Shown piece by piece: positions 16,270 through 25,309 of a stretch of 58,528 bases of DNA (its first letter is position 1; the number at the start of each line of letters is the position of its first letter). The DNA lies in assembly GCA_964565705.1 (NCBI GenBank), contig CAZMGD010000012.1, positions 1 to 58,528 on the forward strand, given 5' to 3'. The position numbers were made by a program, and so were the translations under genes. This stretch comes from CAZMGD01 sp964565705. GTDB taxonomy: Bacteria > Actinomycetota > Acidimicrobiia > Acidimicrobiales > Ilumatobacteraceae. Below the pieces are notes generated by a model that saw only the letters and a list, made by a program, of their open reading frames with translations, ran no database searches and was not told the origin of the DNA.

Positions 16270-17518
16270 GCTGACCGCCCGCGGGGCGCTTGCCGATCGC
16301 GGGGTCCGATCGCTGTTCCTCACCAGCGCCGCGCTCTGGTGCGCGGTCACCATGCAGGCCGCGATCATCGGCAAGCAGGTGTACGACATCACCGACAGCG
16401 AACTGGCGATCGGCCTGGTCGGCCTCTGCGAGTTCCTGCCGGCCCTGTTGCTGGTGCTCGTGTCGGGTCCGGTGGCCGACCGGTTCAACCGTCGGATCGT
16501 CGCGTCGATCGCGATCGGCGGCGAGATCGCCTGCGCGGTGGCGCTGGCGGTCTACGCATCGACGTCGCCGACCTCGGTGCTGCCGATCTACCTCATCGCC
16601 TTCGCGTTCGGTGTGGCTCGTTCGTTCCTCAACCCCGCGCTGCGGGCGATGCCACCGATGGTGGCGCCGACGGGCGGGCTGCCGCGGGTGATCGCGCTCA
16701 ACTCGCTCGGGTTCACCGCGGCGACGATCATCGGGCCGGTCGCCTCCGGGTTCCTGTACAGCGCCGAGGTCTGGCTGCCGTACGCGGCGTCGGCAACGAT
16801 CATGGGGATCGGCCTCGTCTCGTTGTCGCGGGTCGTCTTCCTGCGCCAGCCACCGCCCACCACCGAGCGGCCGACGGTGCACACCGCGATGGAAGGTCTC
16901 CGCTTCATCCGCGCTACGCCGATCCTGCTCGCCGCGATCGCGCTCGACCTGTTCGCCGTGCTGTTCGGTGGGGCGGTCGCACTGCTGCCGGCGATCGCCG
17001 AGGACCGGCTGCACGTGGGCGACATCGGCTACGGCTGGCTGCGGGCGGCGCCGGGCATCGGGGCCGGGCTGATGGCGGTGATGCTCGCCGTCCGGCCGGT
17101 GCGCCGCCACGTCGGGCGCACGCTGTACGCGGCCGTGGCGGTGTTCGGCCTGATGACCGTGGTGCTCGGCGCCACGAGCAGCTTCGTGGTCGCGTTCCTC
17201 GCGCTCGTCATGCTGAGTGGCGCCGACATGATCAGCATGTTCGTGCGGTCCACGGTCGCGCCGCTGGTGACGCCGGAGGACAAGCGCGGGCGTGTGCTCG
17301 CCGTCGAGTCGGTGTTCATCGGCGCGTCCAACGAGCTCGGTGCGTTCGAGAGTGGGCTCGCCGGGCAGGTGCTCGGCACCCAGGCGGCGGTGATCGGCGG
17401 TGGGCTCGCCACGCTCGCCGTCGTCGGGGTCTGGTGCGTCCGGTTCACGGAGTTGCGCGACGTCGATCGCTTCTCCGACCTCGAACCGGCCAGCGAAGGT
17501 GTCGGGCCACCGTTGTGA
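16262..17518 (+). CDS. MFS exporter (EntS-like MFS_3 family)
   Basis: This 418-residue inner-membrane protein has about 12 hydrophobic segments. The cytosolic loop GPVADRFNRRIV after helix 2 is the MFS motif A region, and FGVARSFLNPALRAMPPMV is typical of the EntS/MFS_3 branch that exports siderophores, macrolides and similar small molecules by proton antiport. The substrate is unknown. It is divergent from the STAND gene by 74 bp, and 80 bp separates it from the SGNH lipoprotein gene downstream. Confidence 0.85.
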   Translation: MTELTARGALADRGVRSLFLTSAALWCAVTMQAAIIGKQVYDITDSELAIGLVGLCEFLPALLLVLVSGPVADRFNRRIVASIAIGGEIACAVALAVYASTSPTSVLPIYLIAFAFGVARSFLNPALRAMPPMVAPTGGLPRVIALNSLGFTAATIIGPVASGFLYSAEVWLPYAASATIMGIGLVSLSRVVFLRQPPPTTERPTVHTAMEGLRFIRATPILLAAIALDLFAVLFGGAVALLPAIAEDRLHVGDIGYGWLRAAPGIGAGLMAVMLAVRPVRRHVGRTLYAAVAVFGLMTVVLGATSSFVVAFLALVMLSGADMISMFVRSTVAPLVTPEDKRGRVLAVESVFIGASNELGAFESGLAGQVLGTQAAVIGGGLATLAVVGVWCVRFTELRDVDRFSDLEPASEGVGPPL

Positions 17519-17598
17519 GCTGCCACCATCGCCGCGCGGACCACCAATAGACTCTCCGGGTCCCGGCGCAGCCCCCGCGCGCCGACACCTGTACCGCC

Positions 17599-18708
17599 AT
17601 GACCCATCGTCACCTCCGCCGCGCCGCCCTCGCCGTGTCCCTCGCGATGCTCGCTGCCTGCGGCAGCGCCGGCGCCACCGACCAGCAGCCGAGCGGCACG
17701 ATCGGCGGCGTCGGCGTGCTGCCGGACCAGGCCGACGGCTCAACCGTCGCTCCGATGTCCGCGGCGCCCGACGATTCCTCGGGGTCTCCCGCCTCGACCA
17801 CGTCGGCATCGCCGACGAGCTCGACCGAGCCGGGTTCGACGAGGGCGCCATCGATCGCCGAGCGGGTCAGTGGCAACCGCTTGCTGATGGTCGGCGACTC
17901 GATCTTCGCCGCGACCGCGCAGCGCTACGGCGGGGAGGCCTGCACGACGCTCGTGCCGCTCGACTGGCAGGTCGACGTCGAGGCCGAGTCCGGCCGGGCG
18001 ATCGACTTCGGCGAGCGGGTCGTGCGCCAGATGATGCCGCAGGGCTGGGACGTCGTCGTGTTCTTCCTCGGCACGAACTACGGCGGCAACGAGGTCGGCT
18101 ACCGGGAGTACCTCGTCAAGGCGCTCGACAGGATCGGTCCGGACGTCCCGGTGGTGCTGCTCACGACCACGGTGTACGCCGAGAAGCAGAACGAGGTGAA
18201 CTCGATCATCTGGGACGAGGCGTCGCGACGCCCCAACATCACGGTGCTCGACTGGGCCACGATCTCCGAGCAGCCCGGCATGCTGTCGGGCGACGGCTAC
18301 CACCCGAGCGACACCGGCCGCCAGGTGATGGTCGACGCGATCTCGCTGCTCGTCGGCCAGGCCCCCGTCGCGCCGGGCAAGTGCCTGCAGCCCAAGAACC
18401 GCGCCGACGTCCCCAACACCCCCGGCGCCCCGACGACGACCAGGCCGAACTCCGGCGGCGGTGGCGGGACGACCACGACGACCAAGCCCCCCACGACCGC
18501 CGCAGCGACCACCGCCCCCGCCACGACCGTCCCGCCAACCCGCCCCGCGGACACGACGACGCCCCCAGCGACCACGGCCCCCGCCCCGGCCACCCCCGCG
18601 CCAACCGGCGCCCCGGCCACCACAACGCAGCAGACGCCAGCACCCACCACCGCCCCGGCGAGCGCGGCGCCGACCACCCCCGAGCCGCCGACCACTCCCA
18701 CCACCTGA
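17599..18708 (+). CDS. SGNH-hydrolase lipoprotein with Thr/Pro-rich tail
   Basis: This 369-residue protein has a signal peptide ending in a lipobox (AMLAACGS, lipidated C21). A low-complexity Ser/Thr linker follows to ~95. Residues ~95-255 form an SGNH/GDSL domain: MVGDSIF (nucleophile Ser), FLGTNYGG (block III Asn) and DGYHPSD (Asp-His pair). The last ~95 residues are almost only T, P, A and G, typical of wall-spanning or glycosylated stalks. It is probably an extracytoplasmic esterase acting on cell-wall or exopolysaccharide acyl groups. TAGACT at 17546 gives a likely -10 with a ~45-nt leader. Confidence 0.8.
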   Translation: MTHRHLRRAALAVSLAMLAACGSAGATDQQPSGTIGGVGVLPDQADGSTVAPMSAAPDDSSGSPASTTSASPTSSTEPGSTRAPSIAERVSGNRLLMVGDSIFAATAQRYGGEACTTLVPLDWQVDVEAESGRAIDFGERVVRQMMPQGWDVVVFFLGTNYGGNEVGYREYLVKALDRIGPDVPVVLLTTTVYAEKQNEVNSIIWDEASRRPNITVLDWATISEQPGMLSGDGYHPSDTGRQVMVDAISLLVGQAPVAPGKCLQPKNRADVPNTPGAPTTTRPNSGGGGGTTTTTKPPTTAAATTAPATTVPPTRPADTTTPPATTAPAPATPAPTGAPATTTQQTPAPTTAPASAAPTTPEPPTTPTT

Positions 18709-18709
18709 T

Positions 18710-18749
18710 TGGGCGCGGCGCGCACGTCCTGGCGCGCGTTGCGCGCCCA
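18710..18749. repeat. 40-nt REP-like hairpin, copy 2
   Basis: TGGGCGCG (18710-18717) pairs with CGCGCCCA (18742-18749) across 24 nt. It lies between the convergent SGNH and response-regulator genes. Its first 17 nt equal the reverse complement of copy 3 (35729-35768). Confidence 0.75.
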
Positions 18750-18756
18750 TGTGGGA

Positions 18757-19563
18757 TCAGGCGGGGAGGACGAGGGGGTGGAGCTCGGCGAGCTGGCTGG
18801 CCGCCACCGAGAGCAGGTCGTCGCTGACCCGGAAGCCGACGCCGCGGACGGTGCGGATGAACTCGACGTCGGGCTGCACCTGGTGCAACTTGCGCCGCAG
18901 GTTCGACAGGTGCACGTCGACGACGTGGGTGTCGCCGACCCACCCCGGATCCCAGACGGCGGCGATCAGCTGCGCCCGCGTGCACACCTCGTGGGGGCGG
19001 CGACAGAGCTGGGCGAAGAGGTCGAACTCGAGACGGGTCGCGGGGATCCGCTCGTCATCGACGCGGATCTCGCGGCGTCCGAAGTCCACGGAGAGCGGAC
19101 CGAGGCTGATCTCGCTGGAGCTCAGCGGGTTCCAGCGCTCCGCGCGCCGCCTCGGTCGGCGCAACAGCGCTTCGCAGCGGGCGGCGAACTCGTCCGCTGT
19201 CATCTCCGGGCCCGTGGCGTCGTCGGCGATCTGGCGCAGCGCGGTGGCCCGCGCCGCGACATCGGTGCCGTAGACCACGAGGAACACGTCACCGCGGCGT
19301 TGCACCGAATCGACGAGCGAGCTCGGCTCGGGGATCGCGTCGCGCTGGTCGACGACCACCACCTCGGGGCTGAACGACTGCAACAGGACTTCGGCGGCCG
19401 CGATGTCGGTGGTGGCTCGCACCGTGAACACGCTGGCTCGCAGTGCGGTCTCGAGGTTGCGCCGGTCGTTCTGGTCGCGCACCGCGACAAGCACTCGCGG
19501 GGCGAGGTTCGGATCCGGTGGGGATGCTGCGCGCAGTGGTGCGCCGCCACGGATAGTGCTCAT
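18757..19563 (-). CDS. OmpR-type DNA-binding protein with degenerate receiver domain
   Basis: This 268-residue protein has a C-terminal winged-helix domain of the OmpR/PhoB class: FGRREIRVDDERIPATRLEFDLF, VWDPGWVGDTHVVDVHLSNLRRKL and IRTVRGVGFRV. Residues ~22-145 look like a receiver: VLVAVRDQ at strand 1 in place of the acidic pair, VVVVDQ retaining the Asp at strand 3, and GPEMTADEF in place of the conserved KPF, so the signalling Lys is missing. It may work without phosphorylation. ATG 19563 was chosen because conserved sequence begins soon after it. No histidine kinase gene is adjacent. It is divergent from the trans-sulfuration gene. Confidence 0.8.
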   Translation of the reverse strand: MSTIRGGAPLRAASPPDPNLAPRVLVAVRDQNDRRNLETALRASVFTVRATTDIAAAEVLLQSFSPEVVVVDQRDAIPEPSSLVDSVQRRGDVFLVVYGTDVAARATALRQIADDATGPEMTADEFAARCEALLRRPRRRAERWNPLSSSEISLGPLSVDFGRREIRVDDERIPATRLEFDLFAQLCRRPHEVCTRAQLIAAVWDPGWVGDTHVVDVHLSNLRRKLHQVQPDVEFIRTVRGVGFRVSDDLLSVAASQLAELHPLVLPA

Positions 19564-19683
19564 GTCTCTTCGCTTATCGGCACCCCGAGACACGTCCTTG
19601 AGGACTTTTTCGAGATTTCTTCGCGACTCTCCGGAACAACGTGCTTGCGAGCGTTGTCCACAGGCTGATTGACTCGGATCTCC

Positions 19684-20853
19684 ATGGAATCGCGCCCGGT
19701 GCACCCCGAGACGATGGCGATCCGCACCGGCCGCAACGACAACGGCACGGCGCTGGCACCGACCCTCGTCACATCGACCACCTACGCGATGCCGTCACTC
19801 GACGACGGCCGGCGCATGGCCCACTCCACGCGGGCCTCGGAGTTCTACGGTCGCCACGGCAACCCGACGGTCGCCGCCTTCGAGCAGGCGATCGCCGATC
19901 TGGAAGGCGCCGAAGCTGCTCGGGCGTTCGCGTCCGGGATGGGCGCGATGTTCTGCCTGGTGTTCGGGCTGTGCAGCAAGGGCGACCACGTCGTGGCCCA
20001 GCAACAGCTCTACGGCGGCACCATGCAGCTGCTCGCCGGGGTCTGCGGGCGCTTCGGGATCGACGTCACGTTCGTCGATGGCACGGAGCCCGGCGCGTTC
20101 GCCGCCGCCGTCGTGCCGGGCCGCACGATGCTGGTGCTCGCCGAGACCCCGGCCAACCCGCGGGTCGATCTCGTCGACCTCGACGAGATCGGCGCGATCA
20201 CCGGACCGATCACCGCCGTCGACTCCACCCTGGCCACACCGCTCGGGGCGAACCCGCTCGCCCACGGCGTCGACCTGGTGCTGCACTCGGCCACCAAGGC
20301 GATCGCCGGCCACAACGACGCCACGCTCGGGGTGATCGCAGGTGAACGCGACCTCATCGATGGGCTGTGGGGGATGGCCGTGCTCCAGGGCGCCAACGCG
20401 TCGCCCTACGACGCGCTCAACGGACTGCGCGGCCTGCGTACCCTCGGGCCGCGACTGCGCCAGCAGACCGAGAACGCGCTCGCCGTCGGGCGGGCGCTCG
20501 AGGCCCACCCCGCGGTCACCGAGGTTCGCCATCCCGGCCTGGAATCACACCCGCAGCATGAGCTCGCGGTGCGCCAGATGCGCCACACGGGTGGGATGCT
20601 CGCGTTCGAACTCGCCGGAGGGCTCACCGCCGGGGCGACGCTGATCGAGGCCGTCGCCCTCTGCTACCCGGCGACGTCGATGGGTGGGCCCGAGACGCTG
20701 ATCACGCATCCGGCCTCGACCACCCACGCCGGACTGCTGCCCGACGAGCTCGCGGCGTCGGGCATCACGGCCGGCACGGTGCGGGTGTCGTGCGGCCTGG
20801 AGCATCACGCCGACATCGTCGACGATCTGCTCCAGGCGCTCGACAAGACGTGA
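19684..20853 (+). CDS. Trans-sulfuration PLP enzyme (cystathionine gamma-synthase/lyase family)
   Basis: This 389-residue fold-I PLP enzyme belongs to the Cys/Met metabolism family. Visible marks are YGRHGNPTVAAFEQAIADLEG, the PLP-phosphate loop ASGMGAM, VDSTLATP, the PLP lysine (K205) in LHSATKAIAGHNDA, and MGGPETLITHPASTTH. It could be cystathionine gamma-synthase, gamma-lyase or methionine gamma-lyase; sequence alone does not decide. ATG 19684 is preferred over an upstream TTG at 19669. It is a second sulfur-amino-acid enzyme besides metY. Confidence 0.85.
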   Translation: MESRPVHPETMAIRTGRNDNGTALAPTLVTSTTYAMPSLDDGRRMAHSTRASEFYGRHGNPTVAAFEQAIADLEGAEAARAFASGMGAMFCLVFGLCSKGDHVVAQQQLYGGTMQLLAGVCGRFGIDVTFVDGTEPGAFAAAVVPGRTMLVLAETPANPRVDLVDLDEIGAITGPITAVDSTLATPLGANPLAHGVDLVLHSATKAIAGHNDATLGVIAGERDLIDGLWGMAVLQGANASPYDALNGLRGLRTLGPRLRQQTENALAVGRALEAHPAVTEVRHPGLESHPQHELAVRQMRHTGGMLAFELAGGLTAGATLIEAVALCYPATSMGGPETLITHPASTTHAGLLPDELAASGITAGTVRVSCGLEHHADIVDDLLQALDKT

Positions 20854-20862
20854 GCGAGCCGG

Positions 20863-21666
20863 TCAGACGCCTTCGGGCATCGGGTAGCCGAACTTCACGC
20901 TGACGCCGCCGTCGACGATGAGGGTCTGGCCCGTCACGTAGCTCGACAGGTCGCTGGCGAAGAACAGCAGCGCACCGGCGATGTCGGCGGGCTCGGCGAC
21001 GCGACCGAGCGGGGCGTTGTCGGCGTTGCGCTTGCGGCCCGCTTCGCCGAGGAACGCCGAGACCCGGGGCGTCCAGACGGTGCCGGGGGCGACCGCGTTG
21101 ACCCGGATCTTCGACGGGCCGAGCTCGAGCGCCGCCGACCGCACCAGCGACATCAGCCCGGCCTTGGCCGCGCCGTACGCGGCGTGCTGGGGCGCACCGT
21201 TGATGCCCGACACGGACGCGACGAACACCATCGAGCCGCCGCCACTGTCGGCCAGCGCCTTGCCGCCGTGCTGCATCGCGTAGTAGGCGTGGCGCAAGAC
21301 GATGTCCTGGTGCCAGTCCCAGCTCTCGTCGTCGGTCTCGAGCAGCGGCTCGTAGCGGGACATCCCGATGATGTCGATCACGCCGTCGATGCCACCGAAC
21401 GCGGCAGCAGCCTCGTCGAACAGCCGCTTCGAGTCCTCGCGCTTGGTCGCGTCACCCGATCCGGCGACGCCGCCGACCTCCTCGGCGATGTCGGTGGCGC
21501 GGTCGGCCTCCAGGTCGACGCAGAACACCTGCGCTCCCGACCCGGCGAGCGCGTGCGTGGCCTGACGACCGATCCCCTGGCCGGCACCGAGGACGACGAA
21601 GCGTCGGCCGTCGAGGCGAAGGCGGTCGGAGTAGTCGGGTACTGGGGTGTCATCGGCGCGAGTCAT
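20863..21666 (-). CDS. SDR-family NAD(P)-dependent oxidoreductase
   Basis: This 267-residue classical short-chain dehydrogenase has the cofactor loop GAGQGIG, an acidic residue after strand 2 (CVDLEAD) that favours NAD, the catalytic Ser in ASVSGINGAP, YGAAK as the YxxxK pair, and the C-terminal SSYVTGQTLIVDGG. The substrate is unknown. TACCGT lies 7 nt before ATG 21666, so it is probably leaderless. It is convergent with the trans-sulfuration gene, 9 bp away. Confidence 0.88.
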   Translation of the reverse strand: MTRADDTPVPDYSDRLRLDGRRFVVLGAGQGIGRQATHALAGSGAQVFCVDLEADRATDIAEEVGGVAGSGDATKREDSKRLFDEAAAAFGGIDGVIDIIGMSRYEPLLETDDESWDWHQDIVLRHAYYAMQHGGKALADSGGGSMVFVASVSGINGAPQHAAYGAAKAGLMSLVRSAALELGPSKIRVNAVAPGTVWTPRVSAFLGEAGRKRNADNAPLGRVAEPADIAGALLFFASDLSSYVTGQTLIVDGGVSVKFGYPMPEGV

Positions 21667-21715
21667 GGGCGTGACGGTAGGAACCCGCGGGGTCCGGCAA
21701 CGAGACGAGCGCGGA

Positions 21716-22366
21716 TCACTCAGGCGGGATCAGCGCATCGAGGACGATCGCATCGCTCTCGTCGGTGAGCCAGATCCGCCGGGCCTGCTCGGCCGGGAGC
21801 GCAGAGGCCAGCACGGCGTGCATCGGGCCACCGGTGCCCGTCAGCGTGCCCGCGCCGACCCGGACGCCGTCGTCGCCGGTGAGCCACAGCCAGTACACCT
21901 CGCCGTCGGAGAGCCCGTCGACGTCGAGCATCACCTCCGTGCCCCACGCATGGCTCGCCAGCCGCGCCGTGCCCGAGCCGTCGCTGCCGGCGAGTGCGAT
22001 CGAGGCCGCGTCGGGCGCGGACGGTCGTCGGCCGTCACGGGCGACCATGAAGCCGGCGCCGGCCAGCGCCAGCACGATCGCGGCGGCGACCGCGGCGATT
22101 CGGCGCCACCGCCGACGAGCGGCCTCGACCGTGATCTGGGCGACGATCCGTTGCGGCAGGTCCAGCGGCGGGTGCGTCGTGTCCCGTGGCGTCGCCGGAT
22201 CGGCGAGCAGCACCGCGGCGCCCGCCTCCCGCAGGTCGTCGAGTATGGCCCTGCAGTCGGGGCACTCGGCGAGGTGGTCGTCGAGCGCGGCGTCGCCCTC
22301 GTCGGCGCGTCCGAGCGCCCGCATCCCGAGCGATGCCTGGAAGTGCCGGCACGCGTCGGTGGTCAC
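21716..22366 (-). CDS. Anti-sigma factor, RskA-like, single-pass membrane protein
   Basis: This 216-residue protein has an N-terminal zinc anti-sigma motif (HLAECPDC with an upstream His), one membrane helix (RIAAVAAAIVLALAGAGFMV) and an extracytoplasmic RskA-type domain (EVYWLWLTGDDGVRVGAGTLTG). Start GTG 22366 overlaps the sigma gene stop as GTGA, so the pair is translationally coupled. It should hold the neighbouring ECF sigma factor at the membrane until proteolysis. In mycobacteria RskA is cleaved by the M50 protease Rip1; a Rip1-type gene lies at 49354 in this window. Confidence 0.82.
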   Translation of the reverse strand: MTTDACRHFQASLGMRALGRADEGDAALDDHLAECPDCRAILDDLREAGAAVLLADPATPRDTTHPPLDLPQRIVAQITVEAARRRWRRIAAVAAAIVLALAGAGFMVARDGRRPSAPDAASIALAGSDGSGTARLASHAWGTEVMLDVDGLSDGEVYWLWLTGDDGVRVGAGTLTGTGGPMHAVLASALPAEQARRIWLTDESDAIVLDALIPPE

Positions 22367-22932
22367 TGGTGCTCCTCGTCCATCCGCCGCACGTCGTGCT
22401 GCCAGCCGAGCTCGTCGAGCGCGACGCGCAGCGCTCGCAGGCCGTAGTACACGCGGCTCTTCACGGTGCCGGACGGCACACCGAGCTCGTTTGCCACGTC
22501 GGCGATCGGCCGGCCGCGCAGGTGCACCTCGGCGAGCACGACCTGATGCTCGGTCGTCAGCCGGCGCATCGCCTCCTCCACCTGCCACCCGACGATGGCC
22601 CGGTCGATCTCGTCGGTGTCGAACACCGGCTCGCCCTGCTCGGCGGCGGCCGCGCTGGCCCGCGGCGGACGGACCGCGGCGGCGCGTGCCTGATCGATGG
22701 CGAGGTGGCGCATGATGCCGAACAACCAGGCCCGCAGCGAGCCCAGCTGCTCGTCGAACCGGTCGGCGGCGCGCCAGGCGCGCACGAAGGTCTCCTGCAC
22801 GATCTCCTCGGCTTGGGCGCCATCACCACACAACCGCCGCGCGGCGCGGTAGAGCTCGTCGCCGTGGGCGGCATAGGCGGCTCGGATCCCGTCCTCGGAA
22901 GCGAGCGACGGGCGGATGGCGCGCAGACGCAT
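22363..22932 (-). CDS. ECF RNA polymerase sigma factor (SigK-like)
   Basis: This ~189-residue ECF sigma-70 has region 2 (DELYRAARRLCGDGAQAEEI, VQETFVRAWRAADRF, LRAWLFGIMRHLAIDQARA) and region 4 (LTTEHQVVLAEVHLRGRPIA, DVANELGVPSGTVKSRVYYG). It directs polymerase to stress or envelope genes when released from the anti-sigma factor encoded by the overlapping next gene. ATG 22932 is used; GTG 22935 is adjacent. The target promoter is not evident here. Confidence 0.88.
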   Translation of the reverse strand: MRLRAIRPSLASEDGIRAAYAAHGDELYRAARRLCGDGAQAEEIVQETFVRAWRAADRFDEQLGSLRAWLFGIMRHLAIDQARAAAVRPPRASAAAAEQGEPVFDTDEIDRAIVGWQVEEAMRRLTTEHQVVLAEVHLRGRPIADVANELGVPSGTVKSRVYYGLRALRVALDELGWQHDVRRMDEEHQ

Positions 22933-22975
22933 CACCGGTGAGTACGTCCGGGGAAGCGCTCGGGTTCGATCCTGC

Positions 22976-23551
22976 CTACGTTGCCACGCGGCCGCGGGCG
23001 CCGTGGGCGAGCACGGCGTCGACCGCTTCGTGCACCAGCCGCTCGTCGACCGGGACGCCGCGCAACGACTTCGTGTAGGCGAGCGGGCCGATCAGGAGCG
23101 TCGCCAGCAGGTCGACGTCGGCATCGCCGTCGAGGTCGCCCCGGGCCTTGCCCAGCTCGAGGATCGTGACGACGGGCTGCCGCTTCTCGGCGATCAGCGT
23201 GTCGCGAAGCTCGGCGATCTCCGCGTCACGCTGGGCGACAGAGCACAGCTCGGGGAGCAGGCGACCCGCCGGGGTGTCGCGGGGCAGGCTGATGAAGTTG
23301 GAGAGATGGGTGATCAGATCGGCCCGGGTGTCGCCGGTGTTCGGTGTCGAGCTGGGGGTCAGGAGCGAGTGCGCGGCGTCCAGCAGCAGCGCCTGGCGGT
23401 TCGGCCACCAGCGGTAGATCGTCGTCTTCGCCACGCCCGAGCGGGTCACGACCTCGTCGATGGTGAAGCCGGCGACTCCGGCGCGCTCGAGCACCTCGAC
23501 CGCCGCCTGCACCACGTCCTGGTGCGCTCGCTCGCTGCGTGTCCTTGCCAT
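22976..23551 (-). CDS. TetR-family repressor, likely of the DHA2 exporter
   Basis: This 191-residue TetR regulator has the helix-turn-helix FTIDEVVTRSGVAKTTIYRWWPNRQ near residues 30-50 and a ligand-binding C-terminal domain (family TetR_C with LLIGPLAYTKSLRG). ATG 23551 is the natural start. It is divergent from the DHA2 exporter at 23682, and a palindrome in the 130-bp gap is a candidate operator, so drug-responsive control of that pump is likely. Confidence 0.88.
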   Translation of the reverse strand: MARTRSERAHQDVVQAAVEVLERAGVAGFTIDEVVTRSGVAKTTIYRWWPNRQALLLDAAHSLLTPSSTPNTGDTRADLITHLSNFISLPRDTPAGRLLPELCSVAQRDAEIAELRDTLIAEKRQPVVTILELGKARGDLDGDADVDLLATLLIGPLAYTKSLRGVPVDERLVHEAVDAVLAHGARGRVAT

Positions 23552-23592
23552 CGGCACACCACCGTATCGTTTGTCAAGTCCTTTTCTCCAGC

Positions 23593-23607
23593 TCACACAT
23601 AGTGTGA
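23593..23607. promoter_or_regulatory. Candidate TetR operator TCACAC-ATA-GTGTGA
   Basis: A perfect 15-bp palindrome lies in the gap between tetR and the DHA2 exporter, 42 bp from the tetR start and 75 bp from the exporter start. A second AT-richer motif, GTATCGTTTGTCAAG (23563-23577), is closer to tetR and holds TTGAC on the minus strand. Confidence 0.55.
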
Positions 23608-23681
23608 CAGACATCGGGTGGAAATAGAACACGATTCCGTAGCGTTATCTGCTCAGTCGCTGGAGTGCCGGGGAGGCCGAG

Positions 23682-25250
23682 ATGGATGTGATGGAGCGCC
23701 ACGGGATCGACCCACGCGTGTACGACCGCAGGTGGTGGACGCTTACCGTGTTGTGCACGAGTCTGATGGTCGTCATCGTCGGGAACACGGCCCTCAACAT
23801 CGCCCTCCCGACGCTGGGCGAGAGCCTCGGCGCGAGCCTCACCGCCCAGCAGTGGATGGTCGACGCGTACGGCCTGGTGTTCGCCGGGCTGCTCTTCACC
23901 GCCGGGGCGATCGGCGACCGGTACGGGCGCAAGGGTGCGCTGCAGATCGGTCTCCTCGTGTTCCTCGCCGGATCGCTGTTCGCCGCGCTGAACGACTCAT
24001 CCGCGGCGGTGATCGCCGGCCGGGCGATCATGGGCGTCGGCGCAGCGTTCGTCATGCCGTCCACCCTGTCGATCATCTCCAACGTGTTCCCGCCGCAGGA
24101 GCGCATGCGGGCGATCGCCATCTGGGCCGGCATCGCCGGCGGTGGCGCCGCCCTCGGCCCGGTGATGAGCGGCCTGTTGCTCGAGCACTTCTGGTGGGGC
24201 TCGGTGTTCCTCGTCAACGTGCCGATCATCGCCTTCGCCCTGGTCGCTGGCCACTTCCTCGTCCCGACGTCGCGCGATCCGGAGGAGTCGAGCCTCGACG
24301 TCGTCGGTGCGTTGCTGTCGATCGCCGGGATCGGCTCGCTGGTCTACGCGATCATCGAGGCGCCCAACCACGGCTGGCTGAGCGCGCACAGCGCGGTGTG
24401 GTTCGGGATCGCCGTGCTCATGCTCGTCGCCTTCGTGGCCTGGGAGCGTCGAGTCGACGAGCCGATGCTGAACATGCACTACTTCTCGGACCGCCGCTTC
24501 AGCATCGCGTCCAGCAGCCTCGGACTGGTGTACTTCGCCATGTTCGGCACGATGTTCCTCCTGACCCAGTACTTCCAGCTCGTGCTCGGCTACGGCACGC
24601 TGGAGGCCGGCGTCAAGCAGCTCCCGTTCCCGATCGTGATGATGGCGGTCGCCCCGAACACGCCCCGGATCGCGGCCCGGCTCGGAGCGAACCGGATGGT
24701 CGGTGCGGGACTCGCCGTCGTCGGCGTCTCGATGCTCGCGCTGACCCAGGTGGACCAGGACACGGTGTATCCGTACCTCGCGCTGATGATGGCTGCGCTG
24801 GCCTTCGGCATGGCGCTGACGATGAGCCCGCTGACGGCCTCGATCATGTCCTCGGTGCCCCGTGAGCGCGCCGGCGTCGGCTCGGCGATGAACGACACCT
24901 CGCGCGAGCTCGGTGGCGCGCTCGGCGTCGCCGTCCTCGGCAGCATCGTGGCGTCGCGCTTCGGCAGCCACATCGGCGCCGCCGTGGAGGGCCTCAGCCC
25001 AGCCCAGCAGGGCGAGGCCTCCGCCAGCCTCGCCGGGGCGATCAAGGTCGCCGGCAGCCTGCCCGCCCAGGCCGGTGCGGAGCTCGTGCGGGACGCGCAG
25101 GATGCATTCCTGTCCGGCTTCCACGCCGCGTCGATCCTCGCCGCCGCCGTCGCGTTCGCCGCGGCCGTCGTGGCCTGGCGCCTCCTGCCGTTGCGCCGGG
25201 AGGTCGCCGTCGAGGTCATCGAGATCGACGAGGTGGTCGCCGCCGTCTGA
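23682..25250 (+). CDS. DHA2-family MFS multidrug exporter (EmrB/QacA type)
   Basis: This 522-residue membrane protein has about 14 hydrophobic segments. It has the DHA2 N-terminal pattern GNTALNIALPTLGESLGASL followed by QQWMVDAYGLVFA, and motif A as GDRYGRKGALQ. It exports cationic or hydrophobic compounds by proton antiport. Divergent tetR and an operator-like palindrome suggest induction by its substrate. Confidence 0.9.
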   Translation: MDVMERHGIDPRVYDRRWWTLTVLCTSLMVVIVGNTALNIALPTLGESLGASLTAQQWMVDAYGLVFAGLLFTAGAIGDRYGRKGALQIGLLVFLAGSLFAALNDSSAAVIAGRAIMGVGAAFVMPSTLSIISNVFPPQERMRAIAIWAGIAGGGAALGPVMSGLLLEHFWWGSVFLVNVPIIAFALVAGHFLVPTSRDPEESSLDVVGALLSIAGIGSLVYAIIEAPNHGWLSAHSAVWFGIAVLMLVAFVAWERRVDEPMLNMHYFSDRRFSIASSSLGLVYFAMFGTMFLLTQYFQLVLGYGTLEAGVKQLPFPIVMMAVAPNTPRIAARLGANRMVGAGLAVVGVSMLALTQVDQDTVYPYLALMMAALAFGMALTMSPLTASIMSSVPRERAGVGSAMNDTSRELGGALGVAVLGSIVASRFGSHIGAAVEGLSPAQQGEASASLAGAIKVAGSLPAQAGAELVRDAQDAFLSGFHAASILAAAVAFAAAVVAWRLLPLRREVAVEVIEIDEVVAAV

Positions 25251-25309
25251 ACCGGACCACGGCGGCATACGTATTCATGGCTGACAGCATCCATCGAGGA
25301 GCCTCAGCC

